From contig NZ_SSOD01000003.1 in the NCBI RefSeq assembly GCF_004801305.1, positions 1-64,000 on the forward strand: a DNA stretch of 64,000 nucleotides. The letters run 5' to 3'. How positions within the stretch are numbered: position 1 is the stretch's first letter; every line of letters starts with the position of its first letter. Of this stretch, positions 19,646 through 28,851 are shown one piece after another. The notes beneath the pieces were generated by a model. The model had not been told where the DNA came from and ran no database searches. It worked only from the letters and a program-made list of their open reading frames with translations. The DNA comes from Pseudothauera rhizosphaerae. Its GTDB lineage: Bacteria > Pseudomonadota > Gammaproteobacteria > Burkholderiales > Rhodocyclaceae. A program made the translations under genes and the position numbers.

Positions 19646-20929
19646 ATGAAGAATCCGCAATTCGCCGTCACCCGCCCGCTGCTGGTGCAGACCGTCCAGG
19701 TGTTGGGGCTGGTGCTCGGCTTCGAACATCCCGCCGACGCCGTGCTGTCGCGCCATTTCCGCGACCACAAGGCCCTTGGCCACCGCGACCGCGGCTTCGT
19801 CGCAGAGACCGTGTACGCCGTGCTGCGCCGCCTGCGCTGGCTGCGCCGCCTGGTCGGCGAGGCGGCCAGCCCGCGCGAACTGGTGCTGGCCTGGCTGGCC
19901 CGCGGCGAAAACTGGCCGCTGCGCAATTTCGAGGGGCTGGCCAACGCCACCGAGCGGGAATGGCTGGCGGAGCTGAAGGGCGCCGCGGTGGACGAGGGCA
20001 GCCTCGCCGACCGTGCCGACCTGCCCGACTGGCTGGCCGAGCGCCTGCTCGCCGGCACCGACGAGGCCGGCCTGCTGGCCCTGGCCCGGAGTCTCAACCG
20101 CCCCGCGCCGCTGGACCTGCGCGCCAACCTCGTCAAGACCGACCGGGATGCGCTCATCGCCCGCCTGCGCGCCGACGGCATCGCCGCCGAGCCGGGCGTG
20201 CTCTCGCCCCAGGCCGTGCGCCTGGCCGGCAAGCCCGCGTTGCAGAAGCATCCGGCCTTCCTGGACGGCAGCTTCGAGGTGCAGGACCAGGGCTCGCAAC
20301 TGCTGGGCTTCCTGGTGCAGCCCAAGCGGGGCGAACTGGTGGTGGATTTCTGCGCCGGCGCCGGCGGCAAGACCCTGCAACTGGGCGCGATGATGCGCTC
20401 TACCGGGCGCCTGTACGCCTTCGACGTGTCCGAGCGGCGGCTCGCCAAGCTCAAGCCGCGCATGGCGCGGGCAGGGCTGTCCAACGTGCATCCCACGGTG
20501 ATCGCCCACGAGAACGACGCCAAGGTCAAGCGCCTGGCCGGCAAGGCCGACCGGGTGCTGGTGGATGCCCCCTGCAGCGGCCTGGGCACGCTGCGCCGCA
20601 ACCCGGACCTGAAATGGCGCCAGAGCCCGGAGTCCGTGGCCGAGATGGTGGCCAAGCAGGGCAGCATCCTCGCCGCCGCGGCCCGTCTGGTGCGCCCCGG
20701 CGGGCGCCTCGTATACGCCACCTGCAGCCTGCTCGCCGAGGAGAACGACGGCGTGGTGGATGCCTTCCTGGCCGCCCATCCCGAATTCCGCGAAGGGGAC
20801 GCCCAGGACGTGCTGGCGAAGCAGGGCATAACACTCGCCACCGGCAGGCGCCTGCACCTGTCCCCGGCCGAGCACGACACCGACGGCTTCTTCGCCGCGG
20901 TGCTGGAGCGCGCGGCGCCGGATGCGTAA
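19646..20929 (+). CDS. RsmB/NOP2-family RNA m5C methyltransferase
   Basis: A 427-aa SAM-dependent RNA cytosine-C5 methyltransferase. The SAM motif is VDFCAGAGGKTLQL. The two catalytic cysteines lie in DAPCSGLG (Cys310) and ATCSLL (Cys360). The N-terminal ~140 residues are a helical, NusB-like region, shorter than in E. coli RsmB. Modification of 16S rRNA C967 or another site is possible; the target is inferred only. The 3' end overlaps the next gene by 8 bp. Confidence 0.88.
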   Translation: MKNPQFAVTRPLLVQTVQVLGLVLGFEHPADAVLSRHFRDHKALGHRDRGFVAETVYAVLRRLRWLRRLVGEAASPRELVLAWLARGENWPLRNFEGLANATEREWLAELKGAAVDEGSLADRADLPDWLAERLLAGTDEAGLLALARSLNRPAPLDLRANLVKTDRDALIARLRADGIAAEPGVLSPQAVRLAGKPALQKHPAFLDGSFEVQDQGSQLLGFLVQPKRGELVVDFCAGAGGKTLQLGAMMRSTGRLYAFDVSERRLAKLKPRMARAGLSNVHPTVIAHENDAKVKRLAGKADRVLVDAPCSGLGTLRRNPDLKWRQSPESVAEMVAKQGSILAAAARLVRPGGRLVYATCSLLAEENDGVVDAFLAAHPEFREGDAQDVLAKQGITLATGRRLHLSPAEHDTDGFFAAVLERAAPDA

Positions 20930-21476
20930 ACGCGCTGGCGTGCTGCTGCTGGCCCTTGCCGCGCTGCCGGCCGTGGCCGGGCAAGTGCTGCCCGCCCAGG
21001 GCAGCGTGGAAGTGGCCTTTTCTCCTGCTGACGACCCGGAGAGCGTGCTGCTGGGCGTGATCGGCGCGGCACGCCGTACGCTGCACGTGCAGGCCTACAT
21101 CTTCACCAGCCGCAAGCTGGCTGCTGCGCTCATCGAAGCCCACCGCCGCGGTGTGAAGGTGGAGGTGCTGGCCGATGCGGAGATGCACAAGCGCGGGCGC
21201 AACGCCTTGCCGCAACTGTTGGAGGCGGGCATTCCCGTGGCCTTCGAGACCGGCTACGCCGCCGCCCACAACAAGGTGCTGATCGCCGACGCGGCCGGTC
21301 CCGGCTGCGCGGTGGCGACCGGTTCGTACAACTACACCTGGTCGGCCCGCGAGCGCAACGCGGAGAATCTCCTCGTGCTGCGCAATCACTGCCCGCTGGC
21401 CCAGACCTATCTGCGCAACTGGCAACGCCACCGGGAGGCCGCCACCCTGGTGCGCAGCCTGCCGTGGAAGCCCTGA
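20922..21476 (+). CDS. Exported phospholipase D-like protein, single HKD motif
   Basis: A 184-aa protein with an N-terminal signal peptide (AGVLLLALAALPAVAG). One HKD motif is complete: HNKVLIAD, then GSYNYTWSARERNAENLL. Single-HKD proteins such as the Nuc endonuclease dimerise to form one active site, and size and motif spacing match that group. It is probably a periplasmic nuclease or phosphodiesterase; the substrate is unknown. It overlaps the methyltransferase gene by 8 bp. Confidence 0.85.
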   Translation: MRKRAGVLLLALAALPAVAGQVLPAQGSVEVAFSPADDPESVLLGVIGAARRTLHVQAYIFTSRKLAAALIEAHRRGVKVEVLADAEMHKRGRNALPQLLEAGIPVAFETGYAAAHNKVLIADAAGPGCAVATGSYNYTWSARERNAENLLVLRNHCPLAQTYLRNWQRHREAATLVRSLPWKP

Positions 21477-21616
21477 GCCTGAACCAAAGCGCAGCCGCAC
21501 GGTCTCTGTTGAGTCTCCGCCCATGGCGGCGCCCCCTACGGGCGAACCCCACTTGTCCGCCGCAAGGCGCCGCGTAGAATCGCCGGCGCGCATCCATCCG
21601 AAGGAAACCCGCACGC

Positions 21617-22786
21617 ATGTATCACGGCCTGATCGAACTCCCCTGGTGGGGCTACGTCCTCGCCACGCTGGCGCTGACCCACGTCACCATCGCCTCGGTG
21701 ACCATCTTCCTGCATCGCCATCAGGCCCACCGGGCGCTGGAGTTGCACGCCATCCCCAGCCACTTCTTCCGCTTCTGGCTGTGGCTGACCACCGGCATGG
21801 TGACCAAGGAGTGGGCCGCCATCCACCGCAAGCACCACGCCAAGTGCGAAACCCCCGAAGACCCCCACAGCCCCCAGACCCGCGGCCTGCTCAAGGTGCT
21901 GCTGGAAGGGGCGGAACTCTACCGGGCCGAGGCGAAGAACGCCGAGACGCTCGCCCGCTACGGCCACGGCACGCCGGACGACTGGCTGGAGCGCAAGGTC
22001 TATCGCCACTCCATCCTGGGCATCTCCCTCATGCTGGGCATCGACCTGCTGCTGTTCGGCCCCATCGGCCTGACCATGTGGGCGGTGCAGATGGTGTGGA
22101 TCCCGTTCTGGGCGGCCGGCGTGGTCAATGGCGTGGGCCATTACTGGGGCTACCGCAACTACGACTGCGCGGACGCCTCCACCAACCTGGTGCCCTGGGG
22201 CATCCTGATCGGCGGCGAGGAACTGCACAACAACCACCACAGCTTCGCCACCTCGGCCAAGCTGTCGGCCAAGTGGTACGAGTTCGACATCGGCTGGCTC
22301 TACATCCGCACCCTGGCCCTGCTGGGCCTGGCCACCCCGCGCAAGGTGATCCCGCGGCCGAAGTTCGGTGCGGCCAAGCACGTGCCCGATTTCGACACCC
22401 TGCAGGCGGTCATCACCCACCGCTACGACGTCATGACGCGCTACGTGGATTCGCTCAAGCGCATCTGCCGGGACGAGATCGCCCAGCTCAAGACCCGCCA
22501 CGCCGGTAAATTCGACCCCAAGGCCCTCACCCGCTGGGTGCTCTCCGGCGAGGACCGCCACCTGGCCGAGCACGAGAAGCGCCAGTTGTCCGAAGTGCTG
22601 CGCGACAGCAAGGCGCTGGCCACGGTGATGGCCATGCGGGAGGAACTGGCAGCCATCTGGGCGCGCTCCAACGCCACCCGCGAACAGTTGCTGGCCCAAC
22701 TGCGCGACTGGATCGAGCGTGCCGAACAGAGCGGCATCGCGCAACTGCAGGAATTCTCGCTGCGCCTGCGCCGCTACGCGGTCTGA
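21617..22786 (+). CDS. Acyl-CoA/fatty acid desaturase
   Basis: A 389-aa membrane di-iron desaturase. The three histidine boxes are intact: HRHQAH (33-38), HRKHH (70-74) and HNNHH (204-208). Hydrophobic segments lie at ~12-32, 48-62 and 133-172. The N-terminal ~260 residues are the catalytic desaturase (delta-9 type by similarity). The C-terminal ~120 residues form a charged helical extension seen in DesA-like bacterial enzymes. It adjusts membrane unsaturation. A strong hairpin follows the stop. Confidence 0.9.
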   Translation: MYHGLIELPWWGYVLATLALTHVTIASVTIFLHRHQAHRALELHAIPSHFFRFWLWLTTGMVTKEWAAIHRKHHAKCETPEDPHSPQTRGLLKVLLEGAELYRAEAKNAETLARYGHGTPDDWLERKVYRHSILGISLMLGIDLLLFGPIGLTMWAVQMVWIPFWAAGVVNGVGHYWGYRNYDCADASTNLVPWGILIGGEELHNNHHSFATSAKLSAKWYEFDIGWLYIRTLALLGLATPRKVIPRPKFGAAKHVPDFDTLQAVITHRYDVMTRYVDSLKRICRDEIAQLKTRHAGKFDPKALTRWVLSGEDRHLAEHEKRQLSEVLRDSKALATVMAMREELAAIWARSNATREQLLAQLRDWIERAEQSGIAQLQEFSLRLRRYAV

Positions 22787-22804
22787 GCCGGCAGGCTCGG
22801 ACGG

Positions 22805-22833
22805 AAGGGGCGGGGCGTGGTCCCCGCCCCTTT
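22805..22833 (+). terminator. Terminator hairpin after the desaturase
   Basis: Stem AAGGGGCGGGG / CCCCGCCCCTTT with a 6-nt loop, followed by a moderately T-rich tail. Confidence 0.7.
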
Positions 22834-22979
22834 CATTTCACCATGGCTCCAGCACCGAACTTCTCTGGACTACGCAGAGGCACGATATCCCCGAGTCCGC
22901 AGTCGATGCGGCACAACCCCAGGCGCAGGCCGTCTGCCTTCGCGCCTGCGGCGCTGCGAGAAGTGCAGCCAGGGGCGAA

Positions 22980-23612
22980 TTAACGTTCTGCCGTTGCCAG
23001 CTTGGCGGCAAGTCCCAGGAAAACGACCCCCGCGAGCCTGTTCATGTTTTTTTGCACACGGGGCGATTGCCCGAACCTCGCGCCGAAGCTCGCCGCCACG
23101 ACCGTCATCACGCTAAAGGCCAAGAGGGCAGCCAGAATGAAGATACCGCCTAACGCGAACATTTGCAGGCTGACGTGCCCAGCTTGCCGATCGACGAACT
23201 GCGGGAGGAAGGCCAGGAAAAAGATGGAAACCTTCGGGTTCGTGATGTTCATCAGGATGCCGCGCAAATACAGCTTGGCACCATCCACGGCTGGATTTGT
23301 CGGGTTTTCACTTTCCTCGTCATTCATGGGTTTGGCCCGAAACGCCTGCCAAGCCAAATACACCAGATAGACCGATCCGGCGTATTTCAACAGGCTGAAC
23401 GCGAGCTGCGACTTCTGAAATATGACGGCGACACCCAAGGCCACTGCCGTGGTGTGAACGATCAACCCCGTGCACAGGCCGAGAACAACGAGAAGACCTG
23501 CGTTGCGCCCTCGTAGAGCAGCTTGAATCATGACGAATACGTTGTCTGGCCCAGGCACAAAGGCGAGAAGCAAAGCTACTGCAAAGAAGGCAAGCATGGT
23601 TTCAATGGACAC
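22980..23612 (-). CDS. LysE/RhtB family amino acid exporter
   Basis: A 210-aa inner-membrane exporter with six predicted helices. Family marks are the N-terminal AFVPGPDNVFVMIQAALRGR and the central GILMNITNPKVSIFFLAFLPQF. It probably exports an amino acid (homoserine, threonine or lysine type); the substrate is unknown. The start is GTG. The region is less GC-rich than its neighbours and the gene is isolated, so recent acquisition is possible. Confidence 0.9.
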   Translation of the reverse strand: MSIETMLAFFAVALLLAFVPGPDNVFVMIQAALRGRNAGLLVVLGLCTGLIVHTTAVALGVAVIFQKSQLAFSLLKYAGSVYLVYLAWQAFRAKPMNDEESENPTNPAVDGAKLYLRGILMNITNPKVSIFFLAFLPQFVDRQAGHVSLQMFALGGIFILAALLAFSVMTVVAASFGARFGQSPRVQKNMNRLAGVVFLGLAAKLATAER

Positions 23613-23878
23613 AGCGAATCACCAGTCACGTTAATCCGGGTAGATTCAAGCGTATCACTAGCGTCTCCCGGCGTAGCCAGGGCGCGCTGTCGTCCTCCGC
23701 ATCAAGCCGCCTGCGGCGTCTCTCCCCCTTTCGGGCTTCCATCGCTGACGCCTATGGCCCGGATTCCTAGATTCGGGCATGCGCGCTTCGCTTGCGTGCG
23801 GTTCGGCACACAGGGGCGCGCGCACCGTTCTCGGCGATGTGCTGGATCGGTTGCTGGACGGACTCAGAGCCGCTTGAT

Positions 23879-24328
23879 CTAGACCTTGGGCGGATGCGTG
23901 CGGTGGCTTGCGGCTTGCCTGATACGGGGAAGATTGATTTCAAGCCAATCCGCAAGTGCGGCGACATGCGCAGCCGCTTCCTCCCCCAGGGTGGTCAGGT
24001 CGTACTCGACGTGCGGCGGGACAACCGGATAGGAGGTCCGGCGGACCAATCCGTCCGCTTCCAGGCGCTGCAGCGTCTGCGCCAGCATTTTCTCGCTGAC
24101 TCCGCCGGCCTTTCGACGCAACTCGCTGAAGCGCAAGGTGCCATCACGCAATGCGATCAGGCACAGAACGCCCCACAGGCTGGTGATGTGGGAAAAAACT
24201 TCACGCGATTCACAGTTTCCGGGGCCGATGAAGAGATCCCCGCGCCGGACGCGCGAGGTCAATGTCCCTTCATCCAGGGTTTGGGCTGAAGCGTCGGAAA
24301 GCGAGTTGGCACCAGGGTGGCCTTTCAT
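23879..24328 (-). CDS. HxlR-family transcriptional regulator
   Basis: A 149-aa winged-helix regulator. The HxlR core is clear: CESREVFSHITSLWGVLCLIAL, then LRFSELRRKAGGVSEKMLAQTL and LEADGLVRRTSYPVVPPHVEY. A Cys near the start of the domain is typical of redox- or electrophile-sensing members. It diverges from the oxidoreductase at 24432 across 103 bp, so it likely controls that gene and itself. The intergenic stretch has a direct repeat CACAAGT-CACAAGT at about 24382-24396. Confidence 0.88.
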   Translation of the reverse strand: MKGHPGANSLSDASAQTLDEGTLTSRVRRGDLFIGPGNCESREVFSHITSLWGVLCLIALRDGTLRFSELRRKAGGVSEKMLAQTLQRLEADGLVRRTSYPVVPPHVEYDLTTLGEEAAAHVAALADWLEINLPRIRQAASHRTHPPKV

Positions 24329-24431
24329 ACTAACTCTGAGGTGCGTACTTACTGAATGGAATGAACCGGATTAGAGTGCAGCACAAGTCACAAGTCAACT
24401 TTACGGATCTTAGAAAGAGAGGTTCCCAGGC

Positions 24432-25445
24432 ATGAAATCCATTCGTTTGCGCAGCCCCTTTGGCCTGGAGCACTTCGAGCAGGTCGAACTGGCCGATCCC
24501 GGCGTGCCCGGACCCGGCGAAATCCGCGTGCGCTTGCACGCCAGTTCGCTCAACGCCCATGACTTGGCGGTGGTGCTGGGGCAGCTTCCGGTCGCCGACG
24601 GCCGCATTCCGCTGTCCGACGGCGCCGGCGTGGTCGAGGCCATCGGTGCCGGGGTCAGCGAGTTCGCCGTGGGCGACCGGGTGGTTTCCACCTTCTTCCC
24701 GCCCTGGCTGGCCGGCGAACCACAGTTTGCCGGGTTCGCGCACACGCCCGGTGATGGCATCGACGGCTATGCCGCCGAAGTGACAGTGCGCCCTGCTACC
24801 GCCTTCACGCATGCGCCCAAGGGCTACAGCCATGTCGAGGCGGCCACGTTGACCACCGCCGGTCTGACCGCCTGGCGGGCGCTGGTGGTCGAAGGCGGCA
24901 TCAAACCCGGCGACACCGTGCTGCTGTTGGGCACCGGCGGTGTTTCCATATTCGCCCTGCAACTCGCCAAAACGGCGGGCGCGACGGTGCTGCTGGCCTC
25001 GTCCTCGGACGAAAAACTCGAACGCGCCCGCCAACTGGGCGCAGATCACCTCATCAATTACCGCAGGCAGCCGGAATGGGCTGAACGGGTGCTGGAGATC
25101 ACCGCCGGGCGCGGTGTCGATCTGGCCGTTGAGGTCGGTGGTCCCGGCACCTTGGCGCAGTCGATCAACGCAACCCGCATCGGTGGTCGCATCGCGCTGA
25201 TCGGCATGCTCACCGGCTTTGCCGGCGTGGTGCCCACCATCGAATTGATGGCGCGCCAGCAGCGCGTCACCGGCATCGGTGTAGGCAGTCGCCAGCACCA
25301 GATCGAACTGGTGCGCGCCCTCGACGCGACCGGTATCCGCCCGGTGATCGACCGCATCTTCGCCCTGCGCGACATCGCCGATGCTTTCCGTCTGCAACAG
25401 GCGGGGGGGCACTTCGGCAAGATCGGACTGGATTACACACTTTGA
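24432..25445 (+). CDS. NAD(P)-dependent alcohol dehydrogenase/quinone reductase (MDR)
   Basis: A 337-aa medium-chain dehydrogenase/reductase. It has the N-terminal GroES-like fold (PGPGEIRVRLHASSLNAHD) and a Rossmann domain with VLLLGTGGVSIFALQLAK. The catalytic-zinc Cys-His ligand set is absent, so a zinc-free quinone reductase-like activity is likely. Many divergent HxlR-oxidoreductase pairs respond to electrophiles or quinones; that role is inferred from context. Confidence 0.85.
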   Translation: MKSIRLRSPFGLEHFEQVELADPGVPGPGEIRVRLHASSLNAHDLAVVLGQLPVADGRIPLSDGAGVVEAIGAGVSEFAVGDRVVSTFFPPWLAGEPQFAGFAHTPGDGIDGYAAEVTVRPATAFTHAPKGYSHVEAATLTTAGLTAWRALVVEGGIKPGDTVLLLGTGGVSIFALQLAKTAGATVLLASSSDEKLERARQLGADHLINYRRQPEWAERVLEITAGRGVDLAVEVGGPGTLAQSINATRIGGRIALIGMLTGFAGVVPTIELMARQQRVTGIGVGSRQHQIELVRALDATGIRPVIDRIFALRDIADAFRLQQAGGHFGKIGLDYTL

Positions 25446-25590
25446 CCTGCTTTCAACGGTGGCCGCCTGATCCAGCGAGACGGCCCCTGCCTTCAACCAA
25501 CGCGGTGCGCGGCAACATCGACGTGGCACTGAACGTGACCGCGGAATGAGCCGGCAAACATCAGCAGCAATGACCCAAGGAGCAATGAAC

Positions 25591-26241
25591 ATGGCAAAGA
25601 TCATCGTGATTGGCGGCAACGGCTATGCCGGCTCGCACATCGTGCGTGAGGCCGCTGCCCGCCGCCACGAGGTGGTGTCGCTGGGCCGTTCGCAGCCGGC
25701 CGAGCCGGTACCGGGCGTGCGCCACGAGACCGGCTCGGCGGCTGACCTGGAAACGCTCGAACGCGTCATCGCGGGCGCGGACGTGGTGGTGGGCGCGCTG
25801 TCGCCGTTCCAGCCCGACTTGGCCGCGCAATTCATATCGATCTACCGCGCAGCGTTGGCACCGATCGCCCGGGCCGGGGCGCGCTTCGTCGTCATAGGTG
25901 GCTTCAGCGGGCTGCGTCCGGCCCCCGGTGCGCCGCGCTTCATCGACAGCGGCGACGTGCCGCCCGAGTTCCTCGACGGCGCGCGTGCGACCCATGATGC
26001 GTTCGACCTGCTGCAGGCCGAGGCGCCGCAGGCACTGGACTGGCTGTTCGTCAGCCCAGGCGCGCAGTTCGGTGCCTTCGCGCCGGGCGAGCGGCGCGGC
26101 GTCTACCGCAAATCGGGCGATGTCGCGCTGTTCGACGCCGAAGGCAAGTCCGCGATCGGCGGGGCGGATTTCGCGCTGGCGGTCGTCGACGAGATCGAGT
26201 CGCCGACGCTGCGGCGCGACCAGATCCATTTCGCCTACTGA
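25591..26241 (+). CDS. NAD(P)-binding atypical SDR (NmrA/YwnB-like)
   Basis: A 216-aa Rossmann-fold protein with the cofactor motif IIVIGGNGYAGSHIVREA. It lacks the Tyr-x3-Lys active site of classical SDRs and ends in SAIGGADFALAVVDEIE, typical of the NAD(P)H-binding YwnB/NmrA-like group. It is probably a redox sensor or reductase. The ATG at 25591 has AAGGAG at about 8 bp; an in-frame ATG two codons upstream is too close to that site. Confidence 0.85.
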   Translation: MAKIIVIGGNGYAGSHIVREAAARRHEVVSLGRSQPAEPVPGVRHETGSAADLETLERVIAGADVVVGALSPFQPDLAAQFISIYRAALAPIARAGARFVVIGGFSGLRPAPGAPRFIDSGDVPPEFLDGARATHDAFDLLQAEAPQALDWLFVSPGAQFGAFAPGERRGVYRKSGDVALFDAEGKSAIGGADFALAVVDEIESPTLRRDQIHFAY

Positions 26242-26260
26242 TCGGCAAGGAGGACGCGCC

Positions 26261-26749
26261 ATGACAGGCGGCGCTATGCTCCAGTCCCAGCATTTCAACG
26301 TGACGGCGCGCCTGCTGCACTGGCTGCTGTATGTGCTGATGCTGGCGTTGGCGCTGCTCGGCTGGGCCACGCTGTCGGCGGCCGGCTACCCGGTGACGAT
26401 GCTCAAGGGCTTCGAGCTGCCACCCATCGCGCCGGTCGGCCCGGTATGGTACGCGCTGCTGCGCGATGCCCACAGCCTGCTGGCCTGGCTGCTGTTCACC
26501 ACCGTGCTGGTGCATCTGGCGGTGGCGCTGCTGTCGGCGCTGTTCGCGCGCGCGGCCTGGGGGGCGAGCTCCAGTCCCGAAATCTGTCGCGCCGTACATG
26601 TGGCCGACATCTGGACCCTGGGCAGCGTGACCCGGTTCTGGGCCGTGCTGCTCACGGTGGGCATCTTCTGTTTCGTCGTGCTGGTGATGAAGGGGCCGGC
26701 CTACATCGCCGACCGCTACGACCTGCCGGACAGCGACCGCCCGGACTGA
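26261..26749 (+). CDS. Half-size cytochrome b561-like membrane protein
   Basis: A 162-aa membrane protein. Residues ~8-90 match the second half of bacterial cytochrome b561: RLLHWLLYVLMLALALLGW, AAGYPV, then RDAHSLLAWLLFTTVLVHLAVAL. The first b561 helix pair is missing. The C-terminal part (~120-150) has a third hydrophobic segment (RFWAVLLTVGIFCFVVLVM) not normal for the family. His residues in both b561 helices remain, so a haem could bind in a dimer. GGAGG precedes the ATG, and the gene follows the SDR by 19 bp. Confidence 0.7.
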   Translation: MTGGAMLQSQHFNVTARLLHWLLYVLMLALALLGWATLSAAGYPVTMLKGFELPPIAPVGPVWYALLRDAHSLLAWLLFTTVLVHLAVALLSALFARAAWGASSSPEICRAVHVADIWTLGSVTRFWAVLLTVGIFCFVVLVMKGPAYIADRYDLPDSDRPD

Positions 26750-26771
26750 GCCGGCCGCGAATGTGCTGCCC

Positions 26772-27233
26772 TCAAGTCCTGCCGCTTGCTTCGGCCAGCA
26801 GTTCCTGCAGCCTGGCCACGTGCTCCGCTTCCTCGGCGGCGAACTCCTGGGCCATGGCCTGCACGCGGGGGTCGGCCGAACCGAGTGCCACCGAGCGATA
26901 GAAGTCCAGCCCGCCCTGTTCGCTTTCCAAGGCGAGGCGCAGCGCCGCTTCCACGTCCATCAGTCCGTCGACGCCCCACCAGGGTGCCGCTTCGGGCGAT
27001 TCCCCGTGCGGCCATTCGTAGCCGTCCCGGGGCAGGTCCTCGATGTACCTGAATCCGGCCCGGGACATCGCCGTCTGGAGGTGCAGCCGGGAGAAATCCG
27101 CGAACTGGCGGAACACCGACTCCACCGCCGCGTTGCCGTGGGTGGCCATGTGCTCGGCCAGTTCGTCGAAACGCCGGGCGGCCTCGGCCTCCAGGCGCAC
27201 GGCATGGGCGAGGAACTTGCGGATGCTGTCCAT
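26772..27233 (-). CDS. Ferritin-like/rubrerythrin-type protein next to fix genes
   Basis: A 153-aa all-helical protein. Glu/His patterns (LEAEAARRFDELAEHM near the start, ESEQGGLDFY and AAEEAEHVARL near the end) suit a four-helix di-iron ferritin-like fold, but no rubredoxin domain follows. It lies 8 bp after fixX on the same strand and is probably part of the fix operon. A peroxide or oxygen-protecting role for the electron-transfer branch is plausible but inferred. Confidence 0.75.
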   Translation of the reverse strand: MDSIRKFLAHAVRLEAEAARRFDELAEHMATHGNAAVESVFRQFADFSRLHLQTAMSRAGFRYIEDLPRDGYEWPHGESPEAAPWWGVDGLMDVEAALRLALESEQGGLDFYRSVALGSADPRVQAMAQEFAAEEAEHVARLQELLAEASGRT

Positions 27234-27241
27234 GGCTGCGA

Positions 27242-27553
27242 TCACCCGAACTTGAAAAGGATGCCGAAGCCGCCGCGGGGATAGTTCCAGTCCACGTTGC
27301 CCTCGTCGCACACCAGCCGGCAGGTGCCGCATTCGAGGCAGCCGTCGACCATGAGGTCGATGCCGCCGTCCTCGTCAATGCTCCAGCAGCCCGCCGGGCA
27401 GCACACGGTACAGGGTTTCGCCGCGCAGGACGCGCAGACCCCGGCGTCGCGGACCTTGATGTGGGGCTTTCCCACATCGACGCGGTATCTGTCCTGGAAC
27501 AGCTTCTCTTCCACATTGACCTTGGGCAGCGCGAATTCAGCGGGTGCGTTCAT
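27242..27553 (-). CDS. fixX: Ferredoxin-like protein FixX
   Basis: A 103-aa ferredoxin-like subunit. Cysteines occur in CASCAAKPCTVCCPAGC (~40-56) and CLECGTCRLVC (~72-82), enough for a [4Fe-4S] cluster. FixX passes electrons between the FixAB flavoprotein, FixC and the quinone or ferredoxin pool. The start overlaps the fixC stop by 4 bp (ATGA). Confidence 0.92.
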   Translation of the reverse strand: MNAPAEFALPKVNVEEKLFQDRYRVDVGKPHIKVRDAGVCASCAAKPCTVCCPAGCWSIDEDGGIDLMVDGCLECGTCRLVCDEGNVDWNYPRGGFGILFKFG

Positions 27554-28851
27554 CGAAAAGCCCTCCAGAATCTGTAGGCATCGCCGAGGAGGCCGAGCAC
27601 GGAACGCTTCCGGGTCAACTCGCCGAGAATCCTCTTCTGCTTGTCGCGCTTCGGCTCGCCATCGACCGTGAGGGCTTCCCGCGCGGCGTCGCCGAGGAAA
27701 CGCGGATAGGTGCCGAGGATGTGGGGGTGGTCGTGGAGCAGTTCGGGCACGCCCTGGTATTTCTTCAGGTCGGCCATGACGAAGCTGTCGTCCAGGCGCC
27801 GCTTGTAGGCCGCCAGATTGGCGGCCGTGAACGGCTTGCCGGCCTGGCGCAATCCAATCAGCGTTTCCGCCGCGAAACGCCCCGAAGTCATGGCCAGATT
27901 CGACCCTTCGCGATGCACGGCGTTCACGAACCCGGCGGAATCGCCGACCACGAGCCAGCCTTCGCCATACAACTGCGGCAGGGCTCTGTAGCCCCCTTCG
28001 GGGATGAGGTGGGCGGAATACTCCTTCATCTCCGCGCCTTCGATGAGCGGCTGCACGGCGGGGTGCCGCTTCAGCCCTTCCAGGAGCTGGCAGGGCGTGA
28101 GGCTCTGCCGCTTCATGTCGGCCAGCATGCAGCCGATGCCGATCGCCAGCGAATCCCTGTTGGTGTAGAGGAAGCCCGTGCCCACCATGCCGTGCGTGAT
28201 GTTGCCGGCGATCTCGATGACCACGCCCTGCGTGTCGGCGATGTTGAAGCGTGATTCGATCGTTTCCCGCGGCAGGAAGATGACCTCTTTCACCGCGAGG
28301 GCCATGTCCTCGGCCTTCACGCGGGGGCGCAGGCCGGCGCGTTCCCCGAGCAGCGCGTTGGCACCGTCGGCCAGGATGACGCAATCGGCCAGGATGTCGC
28401 CCTGGGCACGCTCTGTGCGCACGCCGATGACTTTTCCGGCCGGGTCCCGGAGCAGTTCCGTCACCGTCGTTTCGCAGATGACCAGCGCGCCGGCGTCCTT
28501 CACCTTCCCGGAAAACCAGCGGTCGAAGCGGGCGCGGATGATGGTGTAGCGGTTGTGCGGCTCCTGCGAGAAGCGCGCGTCCCGGTAGGTCGCCCCGGTG
28601 CAGGACTGGTTCTCGTCCAGCAGCCACATCCTCTGCTCGGCCACGTGCCGTTCCAGCGGCGCCGAATCGCGGAAGTCGGGGATGATCTTCTCCAGCGCGT
28701 CCGCGTAGAGAATGGCCCCCTGCACGTTCTTCGTGCCCGGCGATTCGCCCCGTTCGAGCTGGAGCACGGAGAGACCGGCCCTGGCGAGCGTGTAGGCCGC
28801 GGCGTTGCCGGAAGGTCCGGCGCCCACGACGATGACGTCGAACTTCTCCAT
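27550..28851 (-). CDS. fixC: FAD-dependent oxidoreductase FixC
   Basis: A 433-aa flavoprotein related to ETF:quinone oxidoreductase. The FAD motif is VVGAGPSGNAAAYTLARAG. VILADGANALLGERAGL and GWLVVGDSAGFVNAVHREG are further FAD-contacting segments. In Fix complexes FixC takes part in flavin-based electron bifurcation from NADH to quinone and a low-potential ferredoxin or flavodoxin. It overlaps fixB by one base (TGATG) and fixX by four. Confidence 0.95.
   Translation of the reverse strand: MEKFDVIVVGAGPSGNAAAYTLARAGLSVLQLERGESPGTKNVQGAILYADALEKIIPDFRDSAPLERHVAEQRMWLLDENQSCTGATYRDARFSQEPHNRYTIIRARFDRWFSGKVKDAGALVICETTVTELLRDPAGKVIGVRTERAQGDILADCVILADGANALLGERAGLRPRVKAEDMALAVKEVIFLPRETIESRFNIADTQGVVIEIAGNITHGMVGTGFLYTNRDSLAIGIGCMLADMKRQSLTPCQLLEGLKRHPAVQPLIEGAEMKEYSAHLIPEGGYRALPQLYGEGWLVVGDSAGFVNAVHREGSNLAMTSGRFAAETLIGLRQAGKPFTAANLAAYKRRLDDSFVMADLKKYQGVPELLHDHPHILGTYPRFLGDAAREALTVDGEPKRDKQKRILGELTRKRSVLGLLGDAYRFWRAFR

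Noticed and set aside
22787-24431. Genomic island boundary around the LysE and HxlR genes
   Set aside because: Lower GC is visible by eye, but there are no mobility genes or flanking repeats, so only a hint of transfer is noted in the gene entry.
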